Source of the DNA: Sphingobium amiense
Lineage (GTDB): Bacteria; Pseudomonadota; Alphaproteobacteria; Sphingomonadales; Sphingomonadaceae
Direction: 5' to 3'
NCBI RefSeq assembly: GCF_003967075.1
Contig: NZ_AP018664.1
Location: 1,922,001 to 1,986,000, forward strand
Length of the DNA: 64,000 nucleotides
Part shown: positions 48,853 to 58,458 of the stretch, in pieces
Position numbering within the stretch: the first letter of the stretch is position 1
Layout: each line of letters opens with the position of its first letter
Notes under the pieces: generated by a model
The model's input: the letters and a program-made list of their open reading frames with translations, nothing else
Databases searched by the model: none
What the model was told of the DNA's origin: nothing
Translations under genes and position numbers: made by a program

Positions 48853-49857
48853 TCAGACAGTCAGCACGATCTTTCCGAAATGCTCGCCTGCGTCCATGCG
48901 GGCGTGGGCGCTGGCGGCATCCGTCAGCGCGAATTTCCGGTCCATCGCGGGACGCAGTTTCCCCTCTCCGACGAAGGGCCAGACGGTGCGCGCCAGTTCG
49001 TCGGCGACGAGGCTTTTGAACCCCACCGAGCGCGCGCGGAGCGTCGAGCCGGTGAGGGTCAGGCGGCGCTGCATGATGGCGGGGATGAAGATGTCCGCCT
49101 TCGGCCCGCCCAGCGTCGCGATGGAGACATGGCGGCCATCCTCGGCCAGACAGGCGATATTGCGGGGCAGATAGTCGCCGCCCACCATGTCGAGCACGGC
49201 TTCCACCCCGCGCCCGTCGGTGATGCGCTTCACCTCCTCGACATAGTCCTGGCTGCGGTAGTTGATCGCATGGTCCGCGCCCCAGCGGCGCGCCTGCGAA
49301 CATTTGTCGTCCGACCCGCAGGTGACGATGACCTTCACGTCGAACAGGTTGCACAGGCGGATCGCCATGGTGCCGATGCCGCTGGTGCCGCCATGGACGA
49401 GCGCGGTGTCGCCGGACACGACATAGGCGCGCTCGAACAGGTTGGTCCATACGGTGAAGAGCGTTTCGGGAAGCGCGGCGGCCTCCGCCATGTCGTAGCC
49501 ATCGGGGACGGGCAGGCACTGGCCCGCGGGCGCGACCGCATATTCGGCATAGCCGCCGCCTGCGATCAGCGCGCAGACCCTTTGCCCCAGCAGCGTTTCC
49601 GCGCCGCTGCCCGCCGCGACGACGGTGCCGGACACTTCAAGGCCCGGAATGTCCGACGCGCCGGGCGGCGGGGGATATTTGCCCTGCCGTTGCAGCACAT
49701 CGGGACGGTTGACCCCGGCGGCGGCAACGCGGATCAGCACTTCGTCCGGGCCGGGCGCGGGCACCGGACGCCGTTGCGGCACCAGCGCTTCAGGTCCGCC
49801 GGGCGCCGCGATGCCGATCGCCGTCATTTCACCCGGCACCGCAAATTCGTCCGCCAT
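48853..49857 (-). CDS. NAD(P)H quinone oxidoreductase (zinc-independent MDR family)
   Basis: A 334-residue medium-chain dehydrogenase/reductase of the quinone oxidoreductase (PIG3/TP53I3) type. GroES-like N-terminal domain (AAGVNRPDVLQRQGKYPPPPGAS, IPGLEVSGTVVAAG), then the NADPH-binding fold with LVHGGTSGIGTMAIRLC. Zinc ligands of alcohol dehydrogenases are absent. It reduces quinones or enones in the cytoplasm; the exact substrate is unknown. Confidence 0.85.
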   Translation of the reverse strand: MADEFAVPGEMTAIGIAAPGGPEALVPQRRPVPAPGPDEVLIRVAAAGVNRPDVLQRQGKYPPPPGASDIPGLEVSGTVVAAGSGAETLLGQRVCALIAGGGYAEYAVAPAGQCLPVPDGYDMAEAAALPETLFTVWTNLFERAYVVSGDTALVHGGTSGIGTMAIRLCNLFDVKVIVTCGSDDKCSQARRWGADHAINYRSQDYVEEVKRITDGRGVEAVLDMVGGDYLPRNIACLAEDGRHVSIATLGGPKADIFIPAIMQRRLTLTGSTLRARSVGFKSLVADELARTVWPFVGEGKLRPAMDRKFALTDAASAHARMDAGEHFGKIVLTV

Positions 49858-49947
49858 TCCCGCCCTCTTCGTTGCGCCGCGTCAAAATCGACCGGCTGCA
49901 CCTGAGACCTTATTGACAGAGTGGGGATCAGGGTCAACATTACCCTT

Positions 49948-50145
49948 ATGGACATGGATGAGTATCAGCCGCGCAAGAGCGACGATCCTCTGACCCGCCT
50001 GATGACACAGGATCTGGGGCCGTTGTCCGTCGCCGAACTGGACGCCCGCATCGCCGCGCTGGAAGCGGAAATCGCGCGGACCAGGGCGAAGAAGGAAAGC
50101 GCCGTTAACCACAAGGCAAGTGCCGAGGCGCTATTCAGGCGATGA
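49948..50145 (+). CDS. DUF1192 family small protein
   Basis: A 65-residue protein of the alphaproteobacterial DUF1192 group: DDPLTRLMTQDLGPLSVAEL followed by DARIAALEAEIARTRA, a coiled coil, and a basic end with AEALFRR. Starts at 49948 or 49954 are possible. It stands between divergent quinone oxidoreductase and clpA. Function unknown. Confidence 0.8.
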   Translation: MDMDEYQPRKSDDPLTRLMTQDLGPLSVAELDARIAALEAEIARTRAKKESAVNHKASAEALFRR

Positions 50146-50298
50146 ACCCGCGCCCCGCCCCTGTCGCCCGTCAGGGCTTCTCCGGGCTGAGGCAGTCAGG
50201 CAATTCCGCTGGTCAGGGGGCCCCCCTTGATCCCGCGCCGAGCAATGCCGACATCCGGTTCCACACCGCCCCTCACCGGGGCCAGGAGTAGAACGACA

Positions 50299-52614
50299 AT
50301 GCCATCTTTCGCACCCGCCCTCGAAACCACGCTGCACAACGCGCTGACCCACGCGTCGGAGCGCAAGCATGAATATGCGACGCTGGAGCATCTGCTGCTC
50401 GCGCTGATCGACGACGAACATGCGTCGAAGGTGATGCAGGCATGCGGCGTGGAACTGGGCGAACTGGGCGACGCCGTCACCCATTATCTCGACACCGAAC
50501 TCGACAGCCTGAAGGTGGAGGGCGCGTCCGACCCCTCCCCCACCAGCGGGTTCCAGCGCGTCGTGCAGCGCGCGATCCTGCACGTCCAGTCCTCCGGCAA
50601 GGATGAAGTGACCGGCGCGAACGTGCTTGTCGCGCTGTTTTCGGAACGCGAATCCTATGCCGTCTATTTCCTGCAGCAGCAGGACATGAGCCGTCTCGAT
50701 GCCGTGAGCTACATCAGCCACGGCGTCGGCAAGGGAACGCCCCAGCCCGAGCGCCAGGAGACGAAGGGCGCCGCCGAGGAGGAAAAGAAGGTGCAGGACG
50801 GCAAGGGCAAGAAGGACAGCGCGCTGGAGCAGTTCACCGTCAACCTCAACGAGAAGGCGGGCCGCGGCAAGGTCGATCCGCTGATCGGCCGCTCCGCCGA
50901 GGTGGACCGCACCATCCAGATCCTGTGCCGCCGGTCGAAGAACAACCCGCTCTATGTCGGCGATCCGGGCGTGGGCAAGACCGCCATCGCGGAAGGTCTG
51001 GCGCGCAAGATCGTGGAGGGCGAAGTGCCCGACGTGCTGAAGGAAGCGGTGATCTATTCGCTCGACATGGGCGCGCTGCTGGCCGGAACCCGCTATCGCG
51101 GCGATTTCGAGGAGCGGCTGAAGGCGGTCGTCACCGAACTGGAAAAGATGCCGCACGCGGTGCTCTTCATCGACGAGATCCACACCGTCATCGGCGCTGG
51201 CGCGACCAGCGGCGGGGCGATGGATGCGTCTAACCTGCTGAAGCCCGCTCTGTCGGGCGGGACGATCCGCTGCATCGGCTCCACCACCTACAAGGAGTTC
51301 CGCAATCACTTCGAAAAGGACCGCGCCCTGCTGCGCCGGTTCCAGAAGATCGACGTGAACGAGCCGACCGTCGAGGATACGATCAAGATCCTCGCGGGCC
51401 TGCGCAGCGCGTTCGAGGAGCATCACCACGTCAAATATACGCCCGACGCGATCAAGGCGGCGGTGGAACTGTCGGCGCGCTACATCAACGACCGCAAGCT
51501 GCCCGATAAGGCCATCGACGTGATCGACGAGGTGGGCGCGATGCAGATGCTGGTGATCCCGTCGAAGCGCAAGAAGACGATCACGCCCAAGGAGATCGAA
51601 CAGGTCATCGCGACGATGGCGCGTATCCCGCCCAAGACCGTGTCGTCGGACGACAAGACGGTGCTGGAATCGCTGACGACCGACCTCAAGCGCGTCGTCT
51701 TCGGGCAGGACAAGGCCATCGAGGTGCTGTCCTCCGCGATCAAGCTGTCGCGGGCCGGGCTGCGCGATCCGGACAAGCCCATCGGCAACTATCTGTTTTC
51801 CGGCCCGACCGGCGTCGGCAAGACGGAGGTGGCGCGGCAGCTCGCGACCCTGCTCGGCATCCCGCTCCAGCGGTTCGACATGTCCGAATATATGGAGCGG
51901 CATTCGGTCAGCCGCCTGATCGGCGCGCCTCCGGGCTATGTCGGCTACGATCAGGGCGGCCTGCTGACCGATGCGGTCGATCAGAATCCGCACAGCGTGC
52001 TGCTGCTGGACGAGATCGAGAAGGCGCATCCCGACCTGTTCAACATCCTGTTGCAGGTGATGGACAACGGACGCCTGACCGATCACCACGGCAAGACGGT
52101 GGATTTCCGCAACACCATCCTCATCATGACCACCAACGCCGGTGCGTCGGACATGGCGAAGGAAAGCATCGGTTTCGGCGAACTGTCGCGCGACGATGTG
52201 CAGGAGGATGCGGTGAAGAAGCTCTTCACCCCGGAATTCCGCAATCGCCTCGACGCCATCGTGCCGTTCGGATATCTGCCGCCCGAGATCGTGGCGCGCG
52301 TGATCGACAAGTTCGTGCTGCAGCTGGAGCTGCAACTGGCCGACCGCGACGTGCATATCACGCTGGACGAGGCGGCGAAGGAATGGCTGACCGCCAAGGG
52401 CTATGACAAGCTCTACGGCGCGCGTCCGATGGGCCGCCTGATGCAGGAGAAGATCAAGCAGCCGCTGGCCGAGGAACTGCTGTTCGGCAAGCTGGTCCAT
52501 GGCGGCGAGGTCCATGTCCATATGAAGGACGACGCTCTGGCCTTCGAAATCACGCCCGCCGCGCCCAAGAAGGGCAAGAAGGGCGGCAAGGCGAAGGCCG
52601 CACCCGCCGCCTGA
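50299..52614 (+). CDS. clpA: ATP-dependent Clp protease ATP-binding subunit ClpA
   Basis: A 771-residue AAA+ unfoldase that feeds substrates to ClpP. N-terminal Clp_N repeats ([30 protein letters not shown]) are followed by the first AAA domain with Walker [16 protein letters not shown] and Walker [16 protein letters not shown]. The second has [15 protein letters not shown] and [17 protein letters not shown] Lys/Ala tail ends the protein. AGGAG precedes the ATG at 50299, which is preferred over an upstream frame extension. clpS, often adjacent, is not seen. Confidence 0.94.
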   Translation: MPSFAPALETTLHNALTHASERKHEYATLEHLLLALIDDEHASKVMQACGVELGELGDAVTHYLDTELDSLKVEGASDPSPTSGFQRVVQRAILHVQSSGKDEVTGANVLVALFSERESYAVYFLQQQDMSRLDAVSYISHGVGKGTPQPERQETKGAAEEEKKVQDGKGKKDSALEQFTVNLNEKAGRGKVDPLIGRSAEVDRTIQILCRRSKNNPLYVGDPGVGKTAIAEGLARKIVEGEVPDVLKEAVIYSLDMGALLAGTRYRGDFEERLKAVVTELEKMPHAVLFIDEIHTVIGAGATSGGAMDASNLLKPALSGGTIRCIGSTTYKEFRNHFEKDRALLRRFQKIDVNEPTVEDTIKILAGLRSAFEEHHHVKYTPDAIKAAVELSARYINDRKLPDKAIDVIDEVGAMQMLVIPSKRKKTITPKEIEQVIATMARIPPKTVSSDDKTVLESLTTDLKRVVFGQDKAIEVLSSAIKLSRAGLRDPDKPIGNYLFSGPTGVGKTEVARQLATLLGIPLQRFDMSEYMERHSVSRLIGAPPGYVGYDQGGLLTDAVDQNPHSVLLLDEIEKAHPDLFNILLQVMDNGRLTDHHGKTVDFRNTILIMTTNAGASDMAKESIGFGELSRDDVQEDAVKKLFTPEFRNRLDAIVPFGYLPPEIVARVIDKFVLQLELQLADRDVHITLDEAAKEWLTAKGYDKLYGARPMGRLMQEKIKQPLAEELLFGKLVHGGEVHVHMKDDALAFEITPAAPKKGKKGGKAKAAPAA

Positions 52615-52635
52615 GCCTCTGCAACATGCAACGAG

Positions 52636-52667
52636 AAAGGGCGGCCTGCGAAGGCCGCCCTTTTTTT
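52636..52667 (+). terminator. Strong terminator of clpA
   Basis: A 12-bp stem AAAGGGCGGCCT / AGGCCGCCCTTT with loop GCGA and seven Ts, beginning 21 bases after the clpA stop. It also sits just past the end of the convergent peroxiredoxin-like gene. Confidence 0.9.
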
Positions 52668-52694
52668 CCGACCGGCGCGAGGCCCGCGCCTGTT

Positions 52695-53348
52695 TCAGCC
52701 GAGCTGCTGGAGGATGTCGTCCGCTTCGGGCCGGTCGAGCCAGTCGGGGCTGACATGGACCGAACGGACGACGCGGTTCGCGCCGACATGCAGGACCGTG
52801 GGCTGAGGCAGCGTCCAAGTGCCCGTGCCGGTCACTTCGCCGATCCATCCGGCGGGCGGCGGCGAAGGCCGGTCGTCGGGATCGAAGGCGATGCCGATCT
52901 CGCGCGCGAGCTGGTTGTCGGTGTCGGTCGCGACGGCGAAGGGCAGATGATGGCGGTGCTTGATCTCCGCGAGCCGGTCCGCGCGCTGCGGGCTGAGCGC
53001 CACGAGCGGAATGCCGCGCTTTTGCAGTTCGGGGTAAAGCGCCTCTGCATAATAAGGCAGCGCGATGTTGCAGGCGGGGCATCCGGCGAAGCGGAAGAAG
53101 ATGAAGAGCGCCGATCCGCCCGCCGTCAGCCCATCGAGGGTCAGTTCGCCGCCGTCCACTTCCGGAAAGGTGAAGTTGGGCAGAATGTCGCCCGGCTGGG
53201 CCACGGCGGCAGGATCGAACCGCTCGGCCAGCAGGCGGCGCTGCCGCGCATTGCCTTCCAGTTGGGCGGCGGACCAGCTTCTTTCGCGCTCCGCCTGAAG
53301 CGCGGCATAACGGCTGCTGAGGGATTCGGTCAGTAGGGTTGCCATCAT
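52695..53348 (-). CDS. Peroxiredoxin-like (AhpC-TSA/redoxin) protein
   Basis: A 217-residue protein with a helical N-terminal extension (~50 residues) and a thioredoxin-fold redoxin domain: QPGDILPNFTFPEVDGG, then FIFFRFAGCPACNIALPYYAE with a CPAC-type pair, and LPFAVATDTDNQLAREIGI. It is the last gene of the minus-strand sulfonate cluster. The likely role is thiol or peroxide reduction linked to sulfur metabolism; the substrate is unknown. Confidence 0.78.
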   Translation of the reverse strand: MMATLLTESLSSRYAALQAERERSWSAAQLEGNARQRRLLAERFDPAAVAQPGDILPNFTFPEVDGGELTLDGLTAGGSALFIFFRFAGCPACNIALPYYAEALYPELQKRGIPLVALSPQRADRLAEIKHRHHLPFAVATDTDNQLAREIGIAFDPDDRPSPPPAGWIGEVTGTGTWTLPQPTVLHVGANRVVRSVHVSPDWLDRPEADDILQQLG

Positions 53349-53388
53349 TTTCTCCTTGCGGGCACGGGATTCGCCGACGGGACAGCGC

Positions 53389-54180
53389 TCATGCGTCGAA
53401 GCCGGGGGACTGGCGCTGCGCCTTGCGGAGCGCGGCTTCCCAGACGAGGTCGTAGTGGGATTTGGCGCCTTCGACCGGTTTGCGGTCGCGGCCGATCTGG
53501 CGGCGCACTTCCTCCTGCGCCGCTTCAGGCGCGATCAGCACCCTGTCGCGTCCGACCGAAAGACTGCGAACCTGCGCCTTGCAGGCTTCCTCCAGATGAT
53601 AGATGCCGCTGAACGCCTCGCCGACCGATGCGCCGAGCGCGAGCGTGCCATGGTTGCGCAGCAGCATGATCTTGCTGTCGCCCAGATCGGCGACCAGCCG
53701 CTCACGCTCGTCGAGATTGAGCGCGACGCCTTCATAGTCGTGGTAGGAAAGGCGCGGGATGATCGCCAGCGCGCGCTGGTTCAGCGGCAGCAGCCCTTCG
53801 GCATGGGCGGAGACCGCCATGCCGTCCGCCGTGTGGAAATGCACGATGAAGAGCGCGTCGTCGCGCGCGCCGTGGATCGCCGAGTGGATGACATAGCCGG
53901 CATAGTTGATGCCATATTCGCTGTCCCCGATGACATTGCCGTCGAGGTCGACCTTCACCAGACTGGACGCGGTGATCTCATCGAACATGAGGCCGAAGGG
54001 GTTGATGAGGAAATGATGGTCCGGCCCCGGCACGCGGGCGGAAATATGGGTATAGATGAAATCGTCCCACCCGTAGAGAGCGGAAAGCCGGTAGAAAGCG
54101 GCGAGATCGACGCGGACCTTCCATTCCGCTTCGCTGATGCCGCTGTTGCGGAACCGGTCATCCTTCAAGACAGTAGCCAT
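53389..54180 (-). CDS. Class II aldolase/adducin family protein
   Basis: A 263-residue class II aldolase fold (MATVLKDDRFRNSGISEAEWK...). Zinc ligands are visible in IVHFHTADGMAVSAH (His-x-His) and RNHGTLALGASVGEAF (His), with the YTHISARVPG segment earlier. It lies between the SsuA-like and peroxiredoxin-like genes of the same operon. Members act on small hydroxy-carbonyl compounds. A role in breaking down the carbon part of a sulfonate is inferred from context. Confidence 0.8.
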   Translation of the reverse strand: MATVLKDDRFRNSGISEAEWKVRVDLAAFYRLSALYGWDDFIYTHISARVPGPDHHFLINPFGLMFDEITASSLVKVDLDGNVIGDSEYGINYAGYVIHSAIHGARDDALFIVHFHTADGMAVSAHAEGLLPLNQRALAIIPRLSYHDYEGVALNLDERERLVADLGDSKIMLLRNHGTLALGASVGEAFSGIYHLEEACKAQVRSLSVGRDRVLIAPEAAQEEVRRQIGRDRKPVEGAKSHYDLVWEAALRKAQRQSPGFDA

Positions 54181-54379
54181 GGCGATGCTCCTTTGAGGGC
54201 GAGTGTAAGGGGACGGCGCCGGGCCGCCCAATGAGGATTTCTGAAGGGTAGGACAGCGCCGCTCATGCCGGGCGGACGCGGGGACCGGTCGCGGTGGCGC
54301 CATCGGCGCGCACGCCCTCTCGCGCGCCCGTCATGCCGGGCGGCGTGTTCGATCCAAGCGCAAACGGCCGCGCGGGAAT

Positions 54380-55342
54380 CTAGGGCTTGCCGCCGCCGAA
54401 GCTGGTGTCGAAGGCGTCCTTCACATCGCGGGGCTGCTTCAGCAGACCGGCGTTCTGAAAGCGGCGGGTGATGCCCTGTTCATGCGCGATGACGGTCGCG
54501 TCGATGGGCCGGGACACGCGATTGCTGCGTTCGAAGCTGGCGCGGGCGATGTCGAGCGGCAGTCCCGTTTCCCTCGCCAGCACCTTGGCGAAATCGTCCG
54601 GATGCGTGCGCGACCATGCGACGGCCCTGGCTTCGCGTTGCAGGAAGTCGGCGAGCAGAGCGTGTTTAGGCGCAATGGAATCGGCGTTCGCCACGTCGAT
54701 ATAGAGCGGCAGGCCATAATCCTTCGCATCCACCGCCGCGCGCGCGCCTTCCTTGATCGCGACATTGGTATAGGGCGTCCATGTCGCCCAAGCGTCGATG
54801 GCGCCGCTGTCGAAGGCGGCTTTCGCGTCGCCGGGCGGCAGGAAAGTGACGCGCACCTTGTCCGCCGGAATTCCGGCCCGCTCCAGCGCCTGCAGCAGCA
54901 GATGATGGCCGATCGAGCCGCGCGTGGCGGCGACGGACCTGCCGACGAGATCCTGCGCGCTGCGGATCGGCGAGTCGTTCTTCACGAGGATGGCGAGCGC
55001 TTCGGGCGCACGGCTGGCAGGAGACTGCACCGCGATGGCCTTGATCGGGCTGCCGCTCTGCCACGCGAAGATGAAGGGCGCGTCGGCGGCAAGGCCAAGG
55101 TCCGCCGCGCCGCCGCCGACCGCTTCGAGCAGCGTCTGGGCCGCGGGAAATTCAGACCATTCGACAGTATAGGGCGCGCCTTCCAGAGCGCCGGAGGCGA
55201 GCATCATCGCCTTCACCTGCCCCTTCTGGTTGGCGACGCGCAGCACCTGATCGTCCTTGCGGGAAAAGGTCGCGGCGGCAAACCCTATGCCCGCCACCGC
55301 GACGAGAGCCGCCGACAGGATGGCGACGTTTCGTTTCGACAT
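54380..55342 (-). CDS. ABC transporter substrate-binding protein, aliphatic sulfonate (SsuA-like)
   Basis: A 320-residue periplasmic binding protein. N-terminal membrane/signal segment (VAILSAALVAVAGIGFAAATF), then the SsuA/TauA fold: LRVANQKGQVKAMMLASGALEG, TVEWSEFPAAQTLLEAVGGGAADLGLAADAPFIFAW, and AFDSGAIDAWATWTPY. It is three bases downstream of the SsuD-like gene. No SsuB/SsuC ATPase or permease is in the window; they may lie beyond the IS or elsewhere. The 199 bases after it hold no gene. Confidence 0.85.
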   Translation of the reverse strand: MSKRNVAILSAALVAVAGIGFAAATFSRKDDQVLRVANQKGQVKAMMLASGALEGAPYTVEWSEFPAAQTLLEAVGGGAADLGLAADAPFIFAWQSGSPIKAIAVQSPASRAPEALAILVKNDSPIRSAQDLVGRSVAATRGSIGHHLLLQALERAGIPADKVRVTFLPPGDAKAAFDSGAIDAWATWTPYTNVAIKEGARAAVDAKDYGLPLYIDVANADSIAPKHALLADFLQREARAVAWSRTHPDDFAKVLARETGLPLDIARASFERSNRVSRPIDATVIAHEQGITRRFQNAGLLKQPRDVKDAFDTSFGGGKP

Positions 55343-55345
55343 GGA

Positions 55346-56434
55346 TCAGCCCGCCAGCGCCAGACGGGCCGCATCGTGCTCCGCGACCTTCGCGCGGACG
55401 AGCGGCAGCAGTTCGCGGCCATAGACGATGGAATCGCCGAGCGGATCGAAGCCGCGGACGAGGAAATGGTCGATGCCGATGTCATAATAGTCGAGCATGG
55501 CGTCAGCCACCTGTTCGGGCGTGCCGACAAGGCCGGTGCTGTTGCCCGCCGCGCCGGTCAGCGCCGCGACGCCGGTCCACAGGCGCTTGTCCTGCCTGTT
55601 GGTGCTCGCGGTTTCGAGCAGGCGCAGCGAACCCGCATTGGGCGGGCGATGGCCTGTGATCGGAAGCCCCGCAGCCACGCGGTTTTCGCGCACCTGTTCC
55701 TCGATTTCGGCAGCGCGTTTCCACGCGGCCTCCTCCGTATCGGCGATGACCGGGCGGAGCGAGAGCGAAAAGCCGGGGCTGCGGCCAAAGCGCGCGGCGG
55801 ATTTGCGGACGGCGCGCACGGTGTCCTGCACGGCGGCAAGCGTTTCGCCCCAGAGCGCGTAGACATCGGCGTGGCGGCCCGCGACCTCGATCGCCTCGTC
55901 CGACGATCCGCCGAAGAAAACGGGCAGATTGTCGGGCTTGATCGCGCTGAACGCCTGGCGGATGTCGTAGAAGCGGCCCTGATGATCGAACGGCTTCGAC
56001 GCGGTCCATTCCTGCCGCAATATGGTGAGATATTCATCGGTGCGGGCGTATCGTTCCGCCTTCACGCTCTTCGTGTCGCCGTCGCGCGCCATTTCATCGT
56101 CCGCGCCGCCGGTGATGATGTGCACCGCGACGCGCCCGTTCGAAAGCTGGTCCAGCGTCGCAAGCTGGCGCGCGGCGACGGTCGGCTGGGTGAAGCCGGG
56201 GCGGTGCGCGACGAGGAAGCCGAGCCGCGTCGTCCGGGCGGCGGCATGGGCGGCGACGATCTGGCTTTCGGGACTGTTCGAGGCGAAGGGGATCAGGACG
56301 CGGTCGAAGCCCCCCTCCTCCTGCGCTTTCGCCGCCGCATCGACATAGTCGATGTCGAGCGCGCGGCTGCGCACCGCCGCCTGCGTTTCAGAAGCGTTGT
56401 TGAAACCGATATAGCCGATGAATTTGACGCTCAT
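55346..56434 (-). CDS. FMNH2-dependent alkanesulfonate monooxygenase (SsuD-like)
   Basis: A 362-residue bacterial luciferase-like monooxygenase. Signatures are FIGYIGFNNASETQ, GGFDRVLIPFASNSPESQIVAAHAA, TTRLGFLVAHRPGFTQPTVAARQLATLDQLSNGRVAVHIITGG, and LPVFFGGSSDEAIEVAGRHADVYALWGE. The family releases sulfite from alkanesulfonates. The partner flavin reductase (SsuE) is not in the window. It is in operon order with rhodanese upstream and the SsuA-like gene downstream. Confidence 0.88.
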   Translation of the reverse strand: MSVKFIGYIGFNNASETQAAVRSRALDIDYVDAAAKAQEEGGFDRVLIPFASNSPESQIVAAHAAARTTRLGFLVAHRPGFTQPTVAARQLATLDQLSNGRVAVHIITGGADDEMARDGDTKSVKAERYARTDEYLTILRQEWTASKPFDHQGRFYDIRQAFSAIKPDNLPVFFGGSSDEAIEVAGRHADVYALWGETLAAVQDTVRAVRKSAARFGRSPGFSLSLRPVIADTEEAAWKRAAEIEEQVRENRVAAGLPITGHRPPNAGSLRLLETASTNRQDKRLWTGVAALTGAAGNSTGLVGTPEQVADAMLDYYDIGIDHFLVRGFDPLGDSIVYGRELLPLVRAKVAEHDAARLALAG

Positions 56435-56468
56435 GCTGCGTCCTCCTCACTCGAAGGTTCGGGCCGCT

Positions 56469-56497
56469 CGCTTCTCGACTACGCTCGAAGCGAACGG
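56469..56497. repeat. Dispersed repeat related to the 47754 palindrome
   Basis: CGCTTCTCG, five bases, then GCTCGAAGCGAACGG. It matches one arm of the inverted repeat at 47754-47826 with A/G exchanges that keep the pattern. Located between the rhodanese stop and the SsuD-like start, inside the operon. Confidence 0.65.
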
Positions 56498-56510
56498 CGG
56501 TGGGGTCTGC

Positions 56511-57773
56511 CTAAATGACGTAGAAGCCGTGGGTGCCGTCGCGCTCCAGCTGGGCGACGAGGCCATATTCCCAGTCGAGATAAGCCTGCATCGCGGCGGC
56601 CTTGTTGTCGGTGCCTTCATAGGGGCGCTTGTAGCGGCCTTCGGGACCGCGCGGGGCGGGCGCGCCGTCGGCGCCGCGCTCCAGATCGACGGCGGACCAG
56701 TCGACGTCGAGCACATAGACTTCCCACCCGAGCTGCGCGAGCCAGGACGCGGTCATGTCCGCACGCACGCCGGTCGGGTCGGTGACGACGATGCGCGCGC
56801 CGCGCACGGGCGCGTTATGGTCGGTTTCCTGCACCAGTTGCCCGCCCTGCGCGTTGCGGAAGCCGGGCAGATGGCCGCTTTCATATTCGCGCGGCTGGCG
56901 CACGTCATAGAGGTAAAGCGTGCGCGCCGTGTCGGCTTTGAGCGCGTCAAGCTCGCCCCAGCCGATCCGCTTGACGCCCGCGCGATAGGCGACGTCGCGG
57001 GCATGGGTGCGGGCTTCCTGCGTCGCGGCCTCGTCCACTTCGGGCGCGGTGCGGGTCTGGCCGGTTTCGAGATCCTGCCCCGCCAGCGTCCAGCCGATTG
57101 TGCCGTTGCGCAGCGCATAGACCTTGTTGGGGATGCCTGCGTTCACCAGCGACTGCGTGCCGATGATGGAGCGGGTGCGTCCGGCGCAGTTGACGATGAT
57201 CGTCGTGTCGGGATCGGGCGCGATGGCGCGCGCGCGCAGCGCCAGTTCGGCGCCGGGGACGCTGGTGCCGGTGGGGATGCTCATCGTATTATATTCGTCG
57301 TAGCGGCGGGCGTCGAGAATGCGGATGTCGGCCTTTTCCCGGATCAGCGCCTGCACTTCCTCGGCGGGGAGGCTGGGCGTGTGACGGCGATGTTCGACCA
57401 GTTCGCCGAACGCCTTGCTGTAGCTGTTGACGTCCTCGAACAGTTCATAGCCCGCGTCGCGCCAGCCCGTGAGGCCGCCTTCCAGCTCGCGCACATCGGT
57501 GTAGCCCAGCGCCTCGAACCGCACGGCGGCCTTGCGCGCCAGCCCTTCGCCATTGTCGTAGACGACGATCGGCGTATCGAGCCGGGGGATGCGCCAGCGC
57601 GCTTCGTCGTCGACGCGGCGGAGCGGAATCTGCGCGGCGAAAAGGGGGTGGCCCTGCGCGAACTCATGCTCCTCGCGCACGTCGATCAGCGCGATTTCGC
57701 TGCCGGTCAGAAGCGCGCGACGGATGTCCTGCGGCGTGGCCGTCTGGATGCGGTCAAGCGTGTCGGTGGTCAT
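56511..57773 (-). CDS. Multi-domain rhodanese-like protein
   Basis: A 420-residue protein with three rhodanese-like domains. The first (EIALIDVREEHEFAQGH) has YDNGEG where the active Cys would be. The second (IRILDARRYDEYNTMSIP) has the intact loop NCAGRTRS. The third (LYLYDVRQPREYESGHLPGF) has TDPTGVR. So only one domain appears catalytic for sulfur transfer. The start overlaps the cysteine-dioxygenase-like stop by four bases, showing coupling. The context suggests handling of persulfide or sulfite. Confidence 0.85.
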   Translation of the reverse strand: MTTDTLDRIQTATPQDIRRALLTGSEIALIDVREEHEFAQGHPLFAAQIPLRRVDDEARWRIPRLDTPIVVYDNGEGLARKAAVRFEALGYTDVRELEGGLTGWRDAGYELFEDVNSYSKAFGELVEHRRHTPSLPAEEVQALIREKADIRILDARRYDEYNTMSIPTGTSVPGAELALRARAIAPDPDTTIIVNCAGRTRSIIGTQSLVNAGIPNKVYALRNGTIGWTLAGQDLETGQTRTAPEVDEAATQEARTHARDVAYRAGVKRIGWGELDALKADTARTLYLYDVRQPREYESGHLPGFRNAQGGQLVQETDHNAPVRGARIVVTDPTGVRADMTASWLAQLGWEVYVLDVDWSAVDLERGADGAPAPRGPEGRYKRPYEGTDNKAAAMQAYLDWEYGLVAQLERDGTHGFYVI

Positions 57774-58348
57774 GGCTGTTTCGATCTGTCCCAGAAATTG
57801 GGGATGACGCGATTGGCGTATCCCGAGATGAAGGATTTGCGCGCGCCATCGGGGGTGTAGGTCGCGCGCTCGACCGCGCCGATATTGGCGCCGTAGACAT
57901 GAATACTGACGGACGGGCGATCGGCAAGGCCGTTGGTGACGCGATGGATGTCGCCGATGCGCGGCGAGACAGCGTCGACCTGGCCCGCGTGGAGCAGTTC
58001 TTCGCTCTCCGCCGCCAGCGCGCCGGATGGCAGGCGGCCGAAGCGCTCCACCTTCTCGGCCCCGCGCAGCACGCCGACGAGACCCCAGACGCTATGGTCG
58101 TGGATGGGGGTGGACTGGCCCGGTCCCCAGACGAAGCTGACGATGCTGAAGCGTTCGCGGCTGTCGCAGTGGAGGAGATATTGCTGGTAACGGTCAGGAT
58201 CGGGGCGGGCGAACTCTTCGGGCAACCAGTCGTCGGTGGCGATCAGGCGGGCGAGCAGCGCGCTGCCGCTGTCGAGGATCGCCTGCTCGTCGCGCGTCGC
58301 CGCCAGCAGGTCGGCGAAGGCGGTGACGAAGCCGCGCAGGCGCGTGGT
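57770..58348 (-). pseudogene. Cysteine dioxygenase-like cupin enzyme, 5' end removed by IS21
   Basis: About 192 native codons of a cysteine-dioxygenase-type cupin. The metal-binding region is FVWGPGQSTPIHDHSVWGLVGVLRGAEKV, and a second His is in IGDIHRVTNGL. It is cut at 58348 by the IS21 left end. The frame stays open into the IS for 39 codons back to an ATG, so a fusion product starting [12 protein letters not shown] is possible. Only the first residues of the native protein appear to be lost. It was the first gene of the sulfonate operon, so its own promoter is probably gone. Function before disruption: oxidation of a thiol such as cysteine or mercapto-acid. Confidence 0.75.
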
Positions 58349-58458
58349 TGTTGATTGCTGCTGAGAAGTGACCCGGGGAAGCCAGTAATTTTCACTGAGA
58401 AGTGACCCATGTTTGAACACGTCCCTGGCTTTGAGCGGGGGACCATGGAGTGTTGGAC

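Noticed and set aside
46903..49905. A 1000-codon plus-strand open frame
   Set aside because: It runs antisense through three well-supported genes (glycosyltransferase, metallophosphoesterase, quinone oxidoreductase).
50131..53082. A 983-codon open frame antisense to clpA
   Set aside because: Shadow of clpA, which has all AAA+ motifs on the plus strand.
54181..54379. Possible small gene between the class II aldolase and SsuA-like genes
   Set aside because: No frame with a plausible start, ribosome-binding site or protein-like composition.
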